Of a DNA stretch of 64,000 nucleotides, positions 36,850 through 45,731 are shown in pieces. The stretch comes from Sinorhizobium sp. A49 (GTDB taxonomy: Bacteria; Pseudomonadota; Alphaproteobacteria; Rhizobiales; Rhizobiaceae). The stretch's first letter is position 1; every line of letters begins with the position of its first letter. Position numbers and translations under genes: made by a program. Under the pieces are notes generated by a model. That model was not told the origin of the DNA. It made no database searches and saw only the letters and a program-made list of their open reading frames with translations. The stretch lies in NCBI RefSeq assembly GCF_002002725.1, contig NZ_MUNW01000036.1:124001-188000 (forward strand), in the 5' to 3' direction.

Positions 36850-37728
36850 CTAAACCGGTTTGCGAAAGATGCGGGTCGAATCGAACAGCCCCTCGAGCGT
36901 CTTCATCCGGTCGCGGGTCGCGTCCCAGTTGGAACTCTGCACGGCTTCGATCAGGGCTTCGACCAGAAACAGGATGACCACCGAACTGTCCCAGGCGGAC
37001 GGCACCTCGATCTGCGAGCGGAAGACCTTGGAGGCGGATTTGGCGACCGGCGAACTCCAGCGATCGGTAAAGAGCACGATCTCGACGCCCCGGTCGCGGG
37101 CGGATTTCGCGAGTGTCTCCATCTCCTGCTCGTAGCGGCGGATGTCGAAGAGAATCAGCACGTCGCCATGGCGCATGTCGAGCACGTAGTGCGGCCAGGC
37201 GCTGGCATTGGAGGCAATTTCGGTGACACCAGGGCGGATGACCTGCAGATGGGTGAAGAGATAATCGGCAACGGCGCGGGTGATGCGGCCGCCCAGAAGA
37301 TAGACGTTGCGCTTGCGGTCGGCGACAAGCGCCACCGCCGCGTCGAATTCCTGCGGTTCGATCTGCGACAGCGTCTCGCGCATGTTGTTCATGGCGGCGT
37401 CGGCAAATCGGTTGAGCGTGTGGGTGCCCGGTGCGCTCGCGGCCCAGCGGTCATGCTTGGTGATCGGGTTGGAAATCGTCGCTTCCAGCTCCTGGTGCAG
37501 CCGCGACTGGAAATCGGGAAAGCCTTTGAAACCAAGCTTTTGCACCATGCGCGCGACCGTCGGCGTCGACACGCCCGCGTTCTCGGCGACCGTGGTGATC
37601 GAACCGAGCCCCGATACGGGATAATTGTCGAGAAGTGTCTCGGCCAACTGCCTTTCCGCGCGGGTCAGCGCGGTGAAGTGGGCATTGATCACATCCGACA
37701 CCGTTGTGGATGTCGCCTTGCTGGTCAA
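36850..37728 (-). CDS. RpiR-family transcriptional regulator
   Basis: A 292-residue MurR/RpiR regulator: N-terminal HTH (LTRAERQLAETLLDN, then GSITTVAENAGVSTPTVARM) and C-terminal SIS domain with DVLILFDIRRYEQEM in place of the usual S-G-T-rich ligand loop. Read away from both neighbours' control regions: it lies between the minus-strand transporter operon and the plus-strand catabolic operon and most likely controls both. The missing SIS Ser/Thr loop suggests the ligand may not be a sugar phosphate. Confidence 0.88.
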   Translation of the reverse strand: MTSKATSTTVSDVINAHFTALTRAERQLAETLLDNYPVSGLGSITTVAENAGVSTPTVARMVQKLGFKGFPDFQSRLHQELEATISNPITKHDRWAASAPGTHTLNRFADAAMNNMRETLSQIEPQEFDAAVALVADRKRNVYLLGGRITRAVADYLFTHLQVIRPGVTEIASNASAWPHYVLDMRHGDVLILFDIRRYEQEMETLAKSARDRGVEIVLFTDRWSSPVAKSASKVFRSQIEVPSAWDSSVVILFLVEALIEAVQSSNWDATRDRMKTLEGLFDSTRIFRKPV

Positions 37729-37760
37729 ATCGGTTCCCCTGAACTGGTCTAACGCCAGTT

Positions 37761-37787
37761 TGTGACAGATTAAACATCGCTGTCACA
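37761..37787. promoter_or_regulatory. Perfect inverted repeat upstream of rpiR-type gene and catabolic operon
   Basis: TGTGACAG (37761-37768) and CTGTCACA (37780-37787) are exact inverse arms with 11 bases between, in the 166-base divergent promoter region. Likely operator for the RpiR-type regulator. Confidence 0.6.
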
Positions 37788-37894
37788 ATTGGAGTCAATC
37801 GCAATTTTGAAGAGATCGTTTCAGATTTCGATTGACACTGGCTAATCTCTGAACAAATCTTTTCATTAACGAACGTCTAACGGGGCAAGAGGGG

Positions 37895-38677
37895 ATGCCG
37901 GTGTTGACGCGACTTTTGACCGATACAGATGGCGATCCGGTTGCGATCGAGAACGCGGCCGGCAGAGGCGAAATCGTTCTCGTTTGCGAACACGCGTCGC
38001 GCCGGGTGCCCGAGCGGCTGGGTTCGCTCGGCCTTTCGCAGCAGGCGCTCGAAAGCCACATCGCCTGGGATCCGGGGGCGCTCGCCGTTGCAGAACTGTT
38101 GTCGCGCAAGCTCGATGCGGCATTGATCTACCAGCGCTTCTCGCGGCTTGCCTATGATTGCAACCGGCCACCGGAAGCCGACGGTGCCATGCCTGCCGTC
38201 AGCGAAGTCTATGAGGTTCCGGGCAACCGCGATTTGGCGGGGGATGAGCGGCAGGCGCGTGTCGACGAGATCTACCTGCCGTTTCACGACGCCGTCAGCC
38301 GGTTCGTGATCGAGCGCAAGGCCAAGGGCAAGCCGCCTGTGGTCGTCACCATGCACTCGTTCACGCCCGTCTATTTCGGCAAGCCGCGTTCCGTCGAGGT
38401 CGGCATATTGCATGACGCCGACAGCCGGCTCGCCGACCAGATGCTGACCTTCGCCACCAAGGGCAAGGTTGCCTACGACATCCGCCGCAACGAGCCCTAC
38501 GGGCCGGCCGATGGTGTCACGCATAGCCTGATCGAATACGGCGTCCACAACGGATTGCCGAATGTGATGATCGAGATCCGCAACGATCTCATTCGAAACG
38601 AGATCGGCCAGAGGGTCATGGCCGATTATCTGGAAGGGTTGCTCAGCCAAGGCGTGGCGGCACTTTCAGCACAATAA
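37895..38677 (+). CDS. N-formylglutamate amidohydrolase family protein
   Basis: A 260-residue member of the HutG-type N-formylglutamate deformylase family (zinc-dependent). Blocks VLVCEHASRRVPERLG, the acidic YDCNRPPEA, VVVTMHSFTPVYFGKPR and VMIEIRNDLIRNE are visible. There are no histidine genes nearby, so HutG function is unlikely. As the first gene of an operon with a glutamine synthetase-like ligase it is a good candidate for hydrolysing a gamma-glutamyl amide (inference). ATG at 37895 has its purine run almost adjacent; GTG at 37901 has better spacing. Confidence 0.82.
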   Translation: MPVLTRLLTDTDGDPVAIENAAGRGEIVLVCEHASRRVPERLGSLGLSQQALESHIAWDPGALAVAELLSRKLDAALIYQRFSRLAYDCNRPPEADGAMPAVSEVYEVPGNRDLAGDERQARVDEIYLPFHDAVSRFVIERKAKGKPPVVVTMHSFTPVYFGKPRSVEVGILHDADSRLADQMLTFATKGKVAYDIRRNEPYGPADGVTHSLIEYGVHNGLPNVMIEIRNDLIRNEIGQRVMADYLEGLLSQGVAALSAQ

Positions 38678-38789
38678 AAGACCCTGGGGAGCGGCTTTGC
38701 CGCGGTCCTGTTCCGGCTTGCCGGGGCAGGTAGTGATGGGATCCTGCCGCAATGGGGCGGCCGGGTCTGAAGAAATCAGGGGAAGAAAA

Positions 38790-40337
38790 ATGTCAGACTA
38801 CAGTGATCTCGACAAAAAGCAGGACATGCAGGTCCTGCATTCGATGGGCTATGCCCAGGAGCTCGAGCGGCGAATGAGCCGGTTCTCGAACTTCGCAGTC
38901 TCGTTCTCGATCATCTGCATTCTCTCCGGCGGCATCAATTCGCTGGCCCAGGCAACGTCGGGTGCGGGTGGGGCCGCCATCGGCATTGGTTGGCCGCTCG
39001 GCTGCTTCATCTCGCTCGTCTTTGCCGTTGCCATGGCGCAGATCAGCTCGGCCTATCCGACCGCCGGCGGCCTCTATCACTGGGGCTCGATCCTCGGCAA
39101 CCGCTTCACCGGCTGGCTGACCGCCTGGTTCAACCTGCTCGGTCTCGTCACGGTTCTCGGCGCCATCAACGTCGGCACCTATTACTTCTTCATGGGCTCG
39201 TTCGGCACGCCGTACTTCGGCCTTGCGGATACCACGCTCACCCGCATCATCTTCCTGGCCGTCATCACCGGCGCCCAGGCGCTGGTCAACCACATGGGCA
39301 TCGGGCTTACGGCCAAGCTCACCGATTTTTCAGGGTACCTGATCTTCGCGACGTCGATCCTGCTGGCGCTCGTGTGCCTTGCGGCCGCAGACAGCTATGA
39401 CATCGCCCGCCTCTTCACCTTCTCCAACTATTCGGGCGAAGCCGGCGGCAATGTCTGGCCGGCAACCTCGGGCTCGTGGGTCTTCCTGCTCGGCCTGCTT
39501 CTCCCGATCTACACGATCACCGGTTACGACGCCTCCGCGCACACCTCGGAAGAAACCGTGAAAGCGGCCGAATCCGTGCCGCGCGGCATGGTCTCGTCGG
39601 TGCTGTGGTCGGCACTGTTCGGCTACATCATGCTGTGCTCTTTCGTGCTGATGATCCCGAACATGGACGAAGCCGCCAAGCAGGGCTGGAACGTATTCTT
39701 CTGGGCCATGGACACGCAGGTTCATCCCGTGATCAAGGACGTGCTCTATCTGGCGGTTCTCGTCGCGCAGTGGCTTTGCGGCCTGGCAACGGTCACCTCG
39801 GTCTCGCGCATGATCTTCGCCTTCTCGCGTGACGGCGGTCTGCCGGCCTCAAAGGCGCTTGCCAAGGTCAGCCCGACCTACCGCACGCCGGTTGCTGCGA
39901 TCTGGACCGGTTCGATCCTCGCCGTGCTCTTCGTCTGGGGCTCGTCGCTGGTCTCGATCGGCGAGACGCCGGTTTACACGATCGTCGTATCGTGCACGGT
40001 CATCTTCCTGTTCTTCTCCTTCGCGATCCCGATCACGCTCGGCCTCCTCGCCTGGGGAACGTCCAAGTGGGACAAGATGGGCCCGTGGGACCTGGGCGAG
40101 GGCATGTTCAAGCTCTTCGCAGTGCTCTCTATCATCGCCATGGTGCTGATCTTCGTTCTCGGCATCCAGCCGCCGAACGACTGGGCGCTCTACATCACCG
40201 TCGGCTTCCTGGCGCTGACCGCACTCATCTGGTTCGGTTTCGAAAAGCGTCGCTTCCGCGGCCCGCCGATCGGTGAGGAAGTGGCACGCCGCCAGGCGGA
40301 AATCGCCGCTGCCGAAAAGGCCGTCGGCCAAGTCTAA
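38790..40337 (+). CDS. APC-family amino acid/choline/amine permease
   Basis: A 515-residue inner-membrane transporter with about 12 helices, amino acid/choline transporter branch (Uga4/Hnm1-like), shown by the N-terminal block MGYAQELERRMSRFSNFAVS and IISLV-type helices with YPTAGGLYHWGS. This branch moves GABA, choline and ethanolamine. The ATG at 38790 has AGGGGAAG upstream; the frame is open to 38697 but that is leader. A terminator-like hairpin follows. Confidence 0.88.
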   Translation: MSDYSDLDKKQDMQVLHSMGYAQELERRMSRFSNFAVSFSIICILSGGINSLAQATSGAGGAAIGIGWPLGCFISLVFAVAMAQISSAYPTAGGLYHWGSILGNRFTGWLTAWFNLLGLVTVLGAINVGTYYFFMGSFGTPYFGLADTTLTRIIFLAVITGAQALVNHMGIGLTAKLTDFSGYLIFATSILLALVCLAAADSYDIARLFTFSNYSGEAGGNVWPATSGSWVFLLGLLLPIYTITGYDASAHTSEETVKAAESVPRGMVSSVLWSALFGYIMLCSFVLMIPNMDEAAKQGWNVFFWAMDTQVHPVIKDVLYLAVLVAQWLCGLATVTSVSRMIFAFSRDGGLPASKALAKVSPTYRTPVAAIWTGSILAVLFVWGSSLVSIGETPVYTIVVSCTVIFLFFSFAIPITLGLLAWGTSKWDKMGPWDLGEGMFKLFAVLSIIAMVLIFVLGIQPPNDWALYITVGFLALTALIWFGFEKRRFRGPPIGEEVARRQAEIAAAEKAVGQV

Positions 40338-40351
40338 GCAATAACAAAATG

Positions 40352-40387
40352 GGCGGGAGCGCATCTGCAGCTTCCGCCTTTCTTTTT
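40352..40387 (+). terminator. Intra-operon terminator or attenuator
   Basis: GGCGGGAGC (40352-40360) pairs with GCTTCCGCC (40370-40378), followed by TTTCTTTTT. It lies between permease and ligase genes and could reduce downstream expression, or the ligase may have its own promoter. Confidence 0.65.
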
Positions 40388-40432
40388 GCGGCCACGGGAA
40401 CGGCCGCTTGCCGAAACATGGGATGAAGTTTG

Positions 40433-41797
40433 ATGAGCTATTCGTTTGAGCAATTGAAAGAGGATGTTGCCGCTGGCCGCATCGATACGGTTCTCGCCTG
40501 CCAGGTCGACATGCAGGGCCGGCTGATGGGCAAGCGCTTCCACGCGCAGTATTTCGTCGACAGCGCCTGGCAGGAAACGCATAGCTGCAACTACCTACTG
40601 GCGACCGACATGGAGATGGAAACCGTCTCCGGCTACAAGGCGACGAGCTGGGAGAAGGGCTATGGCGACTATACGATGAAGCCGGACCTTTCGACGCTGC
40701 GCCGTATTCCGTGGCTCGAGGGCACCGCGCTTGTGTTGTGCGACATGCTCGACCATCACACCCATGCCGAAGTGCCGCATTCGCCGCGCGCCATCCTGAA
40801 GAAGCAGATCGCCCGGCTGGAGGCCATGGGCCTCAAGGCCTTCATGGCGAGCGAGCTTGAATTCTTCCTGTTCGACCAGACCTATGACGACGCGCGCCAG
40901 TCCGGCTATCGCGACCTGCAGCTCGTCAGCGGTTACAACGAGGACTACCACATCTTCCAGACCACCAAGGAAGAGGACGTGATGCGGGCGATCCGCAACG
41001 GCCTGCAGGGCGCCGACATCCCGGTCGAGAATTCCAAGGGCGAGGCTTCCGCCGGCCAGGAAGAAATCAACGTGCGCTACGCCGACGCGCTGACGATGGC
41101 CGACCGGCACGCCATCATCAAGAACGGCTGCAAGGAAATCGCCTGGTCACGCGGCAAGGCGATCACCTTCCTTGCCAAGTGGAATTATCAGGCCGCCGGC
41201 TCGTCCTCCCACATTCACCAGTCGCTGTGGAGCGCCGACGGCAAGACGCCGAAGTTCTTCGACAAGGACGGCAAATACGGCATGTCGGAGCAGATGCGCC
41301 AGTATGTCGCCGGCCTGCTCAGCCACGCCAGCGAGATCACCTATTTCCTCGCGCCCTATATCAATTCTTACAAGCGCTTCATGGCCGGCACCTTCGCGCC
41401 GACGAAGGCGGTATGGAGCAAGGACAACCGCACCGCCGGCTATCGCCTCTGCGGCGAGGACACCAAGGGGATCCGCATCGAGTGCCGCGTCGGCGGCTCC
41501 GACCTCAACCCCTATCTCGCATTCGCGGCTTTGCTCGCCGCCGGCATTTCCGGTATCGAAGGCAAGATGGAACTGGAGGCGCCGTTCGTCGGTGATGCCT
41601 ATGGCGGCAAGAACGTGCGCGAGATCCCGCGCACGCTGCGGGCGGCCACTGAAGCGCTGACCGGCTCCAAGATGCTGCGCGCCGCCTTTGGCGACGATGT
41701 CATCGACCACTATGTCCGCGCGGCCGAGTGGGAGCAGGAAGAATACGACCGTCGCGTCACCGATTGGGAGGTCGCACGCGGCTTCGAAAGAGCGTAA
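40433..41797 (+). CDS. Glutamine synthetase-family ligase (gamma-glutamyl amine synthetase-like)
   Basis: A 454-residue type I glutamine synthetase-fold protein of the PuuA/GlnA3/GlnA4 branch, which joins glutamate to amines with ATP. It keeps the catalytic core: SELEFFLFD (metal Glu), GEASAGQEEINVRY (metal Glu pair), HIHQSLW (metal His), the NSYKR and KDNRTAGYR glutamate-binding Arg blocks and IECRVGGSDLNPYLA. The adenylylation Tyr motif of GlnA is absent. ATG at 40433 is preferred to TTG at 40430. In this operon it most likely activates an amine taken up by the APC permease; ethanolamine or a polyamine are candidates. Confidence 0.88.
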   Translation: MSYSFEQLKEDVAAGRIDTVLACQVDMQGRLMGKRFHAQYFVDSAWQETHSCNYLLATDMEMETVSGYKATSWEKGYGDYTMKPDLSTLRRIPWLEGTALVLCDMLDHHTHAEVPHSPRAILKKQIARLEAMGLKAFMASELEFFLFDQTYDDARQSGYRDLQLVSGYNEDYHIFQTTKEEDVMRAIRNGLQGADIPVENSKGEASAGQEEINVRYADALTMADRHAIIKNGCKEIAWSRGKAITFLAKWNYQAAGSSSHIHQSLWSADGKTPKFFDKDGKYGMSEQMRQYVAGLLSHASEITYFLAPYINSYKRFMAGTFAPTKAVWSKDNRTAGYRLCGEDTKGIRIECRVGGSDLNPYLAFAALLAAGISGIEGKMELEAPFVGDAYGGKNVREIPRTLRAATEALTGSKMLRAAFGDDVIDHYVRAAEWEQEEYDRRVTDWEVARGFERA

Positions 41798-41813
41798 GGA
41801 GGGCGCGGAATTT

Positions 41814-41953
41814 GCCCCTCACCCTAACCCTCTCCCCGCCTGCGGGGAGAGGGTACCTGCCCTGCGAATCGGGCTTGGTTGGGAGCAACGGCGCGGCATA
41901 TTTCCTTCGCCCCGCTTGCGGGGAGAAGGTGGCCGGCAGGCCGGATGAGGGGC
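41814..41953. repeat. Paired palindromic intergenic repeat, copy 4
   Basis: Arms 41814-41853 (CCCCTCACCCTAACCC type with CCCCGCCTGCGGGG hairpin) and 41904-41953 (CCCCGCTTGCGGGG, then GCCGGCAGGCCGGATGAGGGG) face each other in the 205-base gap between ligase and aldehyde dehydrogenase genes. Confidence 0.75.
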
Positions 41954-42002
41954 GGCCGCAGCACCGAACGAGAAATCCGATGGAACAAACAGGAAGACGA
42001 TC

Positions 42003-43388
42003 ATGAGCATGATCAAGTGCATTTCTCCGGTGAACGGAGAGGTTTATGCCGAACGCCCGGCGCTGCCGCTGGAAATGGCCAAGCAGGTTGTTGCCCACGC
42101 GCGCCAGGCGCAGAAGGCCTGGGCTCGCCGTCCGCTGGACGAACGCGTCAACCTGGTGTTGGCAGGCGTCGCCCGTCTCAACGAGATGGTCGACGAGGTC
42201 GTGCCGGAGCTGGCCTGGCAGATGGGCCGGCCGGTGCGCTACGGTGGCGAGTTCAAGGGGTTCAACGAGCGCTCGAACTATGTCGCTTCGATTGCTGCCG
42301 GTGCGCTGCAGCCGATCCTCGTCGAGGACAACGACCGCTTCGGCCGTCGCATCGAGCGCGAGCCGCATGGTGTGGTCTTCGTCATCGCGCCGTGGAACTA
42401 CCCCTACATGACCGCGATCAACACGGTTGCGCCGGCGCTGATGGCCGGCAACACGGTCATCATCAAGCATGCCAGCCAGACGATCCTCGTCGGCGAGCGC
42501 ATGGTGCGCGCCTTCGTCGAGGCCGGCGTTCCGGCCGACGTGTTCCAGAACGTCTTCCTCGACCACGAGACGACGGCAGCGCTGATTGCCGCGAAAAGCT
42601 TCGACTTCATCAATTTCACCGGTTCGGTCGAAGGCGGCCGGTCGATCGAGCGCGCGGCTGCCGGCACATTCACCGGCCTTGGCCTGGAACTCGGCGGCAA
42701 GGATCCGGGCTATGTCATGGAAGATGCCGACCTCGACGCGGCCGTCGACACGCTGATGGATGGCGCCACCTTCAATTCCGGGCAGTGCTGCTGCGGTATC
42801 GAGCGCATCTATGTGCACGAATCCCTCTATGACGCCTTCGTCGAGAAGTCGGTCGCCTGGGTATCGAACTACAAGCTCGGTAATCCGCTTGATCCGGAAA
42901 CGACGCTGGGTCCGATGGCGCACAAGCGCTTTGCCGCGACCGTTCGCGAGCAGATCGCCGACGCGCTCGCCAAGGGCGCCAAGGCGCTGGTCGACCCGAA
43001 GCTGTTCCCGCAGGACGATGGCGGCGCCTATCTCGCGCCGCAGGTGCTGGTCGATGTCGATCACTCCATGGCCTTCATGCGCGAGGAAACCTTCGGGCCC
43101 GCCGTCGGCATCATGAAGGTGAAGAGCGATAGCCAGGCGATCGAACTGATGAACGATTGCCAGTACGGGCTGACCGTATCGCTGTGGACCAAGGACGCTG
43201 ACCGCGCGTCCCGCATCGGTCGCGATCTCGAAACCGGCACCGTGTTCATGAACCGCGCCGACTATCTCGATCCGGCGCTCTGCTGGACCGGCGTCAAGGA
43301 AACCGGCCGGGGCGGCTCGCTCTCGGTCATCGGCTTCCAGAACCTTACCCGTCCGAAATCCTACCATCTGAAGAAAGTCACAGCATGA
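42003..43388 (+). CDS. NAD(P)-dependent aldehyde dehydrogenase
   Basis: A 461-residue aldehyde dehydrogenase. PWNYPYM cofactor region, FTGSVEGGRSIE glycine loop, catalytic Glu in LELGGKDPGYV, nucleophile in FNSGQCCCGIERIYV and the EETFGPAVGI block. In an operon with a gamma-glutamyl ligase, a PuuC-like role (oxidation of a gamma-glutamyl aminoaldehyde) is inferred. AGGAAG precedes the ATG. Overlaps the alcohol dehydrogenase start by ATGA. Confidence 0.92.
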   Translation: MSMIKCISPVNGEVYAERPALPLEMAKQVVAHARQAQKAWARRPLDERVNLVLAGVARLNEMVDEVVPELAWQMGRPVRYGGEFKGFNERSNYVASIAAGALQPILVEDNDRFGRRIEREPHGVVFVIAPWNYPYMTAINTVAPALMAGNTVIIKHASQTILVGERMVRAFVEAGVPADVFQNVFLDHETTAALIAAKSFDFINFTGSVEGGRSIERAAAGTFTGLGLELGGKDPGYVMEDADLDAAVDTLMDGATFNSGQCCCGIERIYVHESLYDAFVEKSVAWVSNYKLGNPLDPETTLGPMAHKRFAATVREQIADALAKGAKALVDPKLFPQDDGGAYLAPQVLVDVDHSMAFMREETFGPAVGIMKVKSDSQAIELMNDCQYGLTVSLWTKDADRASRIGRDLETGTVFMNRADYLDPALCWTGVKETGRGGSLSVIGFQNLTRPKSYHLKKVTA

Positions 43389-44530
43389 CGATCACCGCGA
43401 ACTGGAGCTATCCGACCGCCATCAAGTTTGGCGCCGGCCGGATCAAGGAGCTTGCCGACCATTGCAAGGCGGCCGGCATGAAGAAGCCGCTGTTGATCAC
43501 CGACCGTGGTCTGGCACCGATGCCGATCACGCAGAATGCGCTCGATATCCTGGAGGCCAACGGTCTTGGCCGGGCGATCTTCGCCGATGTCGATCCGAAC
43601 CCGAACGACATAAACCTCGCCGCGGGCGTCAAGGCCTTCAAGGACGGCGGCCATGACGGCGTCGTCGCCTTCGGCGGCGGCTCGGGCCTCGACCTCGGCA
43701 AATGCGTGGCCTTCATGGCCGGCCAGAGCCGCCCGGTGTGGGACTTCGAGGATGTCGGCGACTGGTGGACGCGCGCGAGCGTCGAAGGCATCGCGCCAAT
43801 CGTCGCTGTGCCGACGACCGCCGGCACCGGCTCCGAGGTTGGCCGCGCCAGCGTCATCACCAATTCGGCGAGCCATGTGAAGAAGGTGATCTTCCACCCG
43901 AAGTTCCTGCCCGCGGTCACCATCTGCGACCCGGAACTGACCGTCGGCATGCCCAAAGTGATCACCGCCGGCACCGGCATGGACGCCTTTGCCCATTGCC
44001 TGGAGGCCTATTCCTCGCCGTTCTACCATCCGATGTCGGCCGGTATCGCGCTTGAGGGCATGCGACTGGTGAAAGAGTATCTGCCGCGCGCCTACAAGGA
44101 CGGCACCGATATCGAGGCACGCGCCAACATGATGAGTGCGGCCGCCATGGGGGCTGTGGCCTTCCAGAAGGGGCTCGGCGCCATCCATTCGCTCTCGCAC
44201 CCTGTCGGCGCGATCTACAACACCCATCATGGCATGACCAATGCCGTGGTGATGCCGCCGGTGCTGCGCTTCAACCGCTCGGCGATCGAGGACAAGATCG
44301 TCCGGGCTGCCGCTTATCTCGGTATTTCCGGCGGCTTCGACGGCTTCTACGACTACGTGCTGAAGCTGCGCGAGGAACTCGGCGTTCCCGACAAGCTTTC
44401 CGCACTTGGCGTTGGCACCGACCGTATCGACGAGATGTCGGAAATGGCGATCGTCGACCCGACCGCGGGCGGTAACCCGGTCGAGCTGACGCTCGATGCG
44501 GCCAAGAAGCTGTTCAGGGAATGCATCTGA
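43385..44530 (+). CDS. Iron-containing (type III) alcohol dehydrogenase
   Basis: A 381-residue iron-dependent alcohol dehydrogenase. Cofactor loop FGGGSGLDLGK, VPTTAGTGSEV, then the metal ligands: the GMDAFAHCLEAY block (Asp, His), SLSHPVGA and NTHHGMTNAV. A full ligand set suggests activity. Directly coupled by ATGA to the aldehyde dehydrogenase, so alcohol to aldehyde to acid can run in one operon. With the ligase this fits oxidation of a gamma-glutamyl amino alcohol. Confidence 0.92.
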   Translation: MTITANWSYPTAIKFGAGRIKELADHCKAAGMKKPLLITDRGLAPMPITQNALDILEANGLGRAIFADVDPNPNDINLAAGVKAFKDGGHDGVVAFGGGSGLDLGKCVAFMAGQSRPVWDFEDVGDWWTRASVEGIAPIVAVPTTAGTGSEVGRASVITNSASHVKKVIFHPKFLPAVTICDPELTVGMPKVITAGTGMDAFAHCLEAYSSPFYHPMSAGIALEGMRLVKEYLPRAYKDGTDIEARANMMSAAAMGAVAFQKGLGAIHSLSHPVGAIYNTHHGMTNAVVMPPVLRFNRSAIEDKIVRAAAYLGISGGFDGFYDYVLKLREELGVPDKLSALGVGTDRIDEMSEMAIVDPTAGGNPVELTLDAAKKLFRECI

Positions 44531-44576
44531 GCCTGGGCGCATTGCCCAAAAGCCTCTGAGTGTTAATTTTCTTTGA

Positions 44577-44608
44577 GCCCGGAAAACCCTTGGTTTTCCG
44601 GGCTTTTT
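44577..44608 (+). terminator. Intrinsic terminator after the iron alcohol dehydrogenase
   Basis: GCCCGGAAAACC (44577-44588), loop CTT, GGTTTTCCGGGC (44592-44603), then TTTTT. A perfect 12-base stem. Confidence 0.9.
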
Positions 44609-44768
44609 CACGCCCTTCCGTTCGATCGGGCAGGGCGGGTGTTAATCTTCGCCAGCGAAAATTTCCAATTCGTTAACCATGTTCTGAAAGGTTCTATTAA
44701 GCGGCACTGCTCGCTCGGCGCTTCGGTCGGGCAGGCCGCGGGAACAGAGCAGAAAAATGAGGAATAAG

Positions 44769-45488
44769 ATGGCGGTCATCACTTTCGCCAATGCAAAGGG
44801 CGGCGCGGGCAAGACGACGGCGGCGCTGATCCTGTCGACGGAACTGGCGAGGCAGGGACACCGCGTGGTGGTCCTCGACGCCGATCCGCAGCGTTGGATC
44901 ACCAGTTGGGCGGAAGTCTCCGGCCAGATCGCCAATCTCTCGGTCATCTCGCATATCACCCCGGCATCGCTGGAATGTCATATCCGGGAAATGAAGGACG
45001 AGGCCGATTACATCATCATCGATCTTGCCGGCGCCAAGGATCAGATCGTCGCTTTGGCGCTGGCCCTTTCCGACCAGGTGCTGATCCCGGTGCAGGGCTG
45101 TGCCATGGATGCGCGCGGCGCCGTGCAGATCCTCGAGCTGATCCGCCAGATCGAGGAGAGGGCCCGGGTTCGCATCAACCATTCCGTCGTTCTCACCCGC
45201 GTCAATTCGCTGGTGACGACGCGGGCGCTGCAGACCATCAAGACGCTGCTTGCCTCGCGCGGCGTCTCCGTTCTCGACACGCCGATCGTAGAGCGCGTCG
45301 CCTATCGCGAAATCTTCGACTGCGGCGGAACGCTGCAGTCCATGGATGAAACCCGCGTCAGCAACCTCGACAAGGCGCGCGAAAACGCAGCCGCCCTTGC
45401 CAAGGAAGTGCAGGCCTTGACGCCGATAAAAGCGCGCCGTTCCTGGGCTTCGCGTGCACCATCCTGGGCTTCGCGACGCGCGGCCTGA
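44769..45488 (+). CDS. ParA/VirC1-like ATPase
   Basis: A 239-residue deviant-Walker ATPase. Walker A FANAKGGAGKTT, Walker A' VVLDADPQ and Walker B YIIIDLAG are clear. Related to ParA, Soj and VirC1; no parB, repC or virulence gene is nearby, so it is an orphan. The tail carries a tandem SWASRAP/SWASRRA repeat, encoded by two CTGGGCTTCGCG copies. ATG at 44769 follows GAGGAATAAG; the frame opens at 44757. Possibly involved in positioning the downstream chemoreceptor or a replicon; undecided. Confidence 0.88.
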   Translation: MAVITFANAKGGAGKTTAALILSTELARQGHRVVVLDADPQRWITSWAEVSGQIANLSVISHITPASLECHIREMKDEADYIIIDLAGAKDQIVALALALSDQVLIPVQGCAMDARGAVQILELIRQIEERARVRINHSVVLTRVNSLVTTRALQTIKTLLASRGVSVLDTPIVERVAYREIFDCGGTLQSMDETRVSNLDKARENAAALAKEVQALTPIKARRSWASRAPSWASRRAA

Positions 45489-45517
45489 TCAAGCATCGCC
45501 AGTTTTCAGAATAGTCG

Positions 45518-45549
45518 CAACCGGAATTGATGTTCGTCAATTCCGGTTG
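45518..45549. terminator. Strong hairpin after parA-type gene
   Basis: CAACCGGAATTGA (45518-45530) and TCAATTCCGGTTG (45537-45549) form a perfect 13-base stem with a 6-base loop. No T tract, so an RNA-stabilising role is also possible. Confidence 0.65.
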
Positions 45550-45731
45550 AAGCGCGTGGCAACCACTCGAAATGGCTGTTTTCCGTAAGGCTTCCTTTAC
45601 CATGGGCTTATACGAGTGCTGATGGAAAGTGACTGCACCTGACGGCTGTTTGCCGAGGTGCAGATAGCCGCCATGATTGCGGCAAGGATTGTGGATCTGA
45701 CCTCGTTCGCCCGGTCTCCCGTCCCGCTTCC

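Noticed and set aside
37895-38677. HutG (histidine degradation) role for the N-formylglutamate amidohydrolase
   Set aside because: No other hut gene is linked; the operon context is gamma-glutamyl ligase and dehydrogenases.
44769-45488. Plasmid partition locus or replication origin at the ParA-type gene
   Set aside because: No parB, repC, parS-like repeats or iterons around it.
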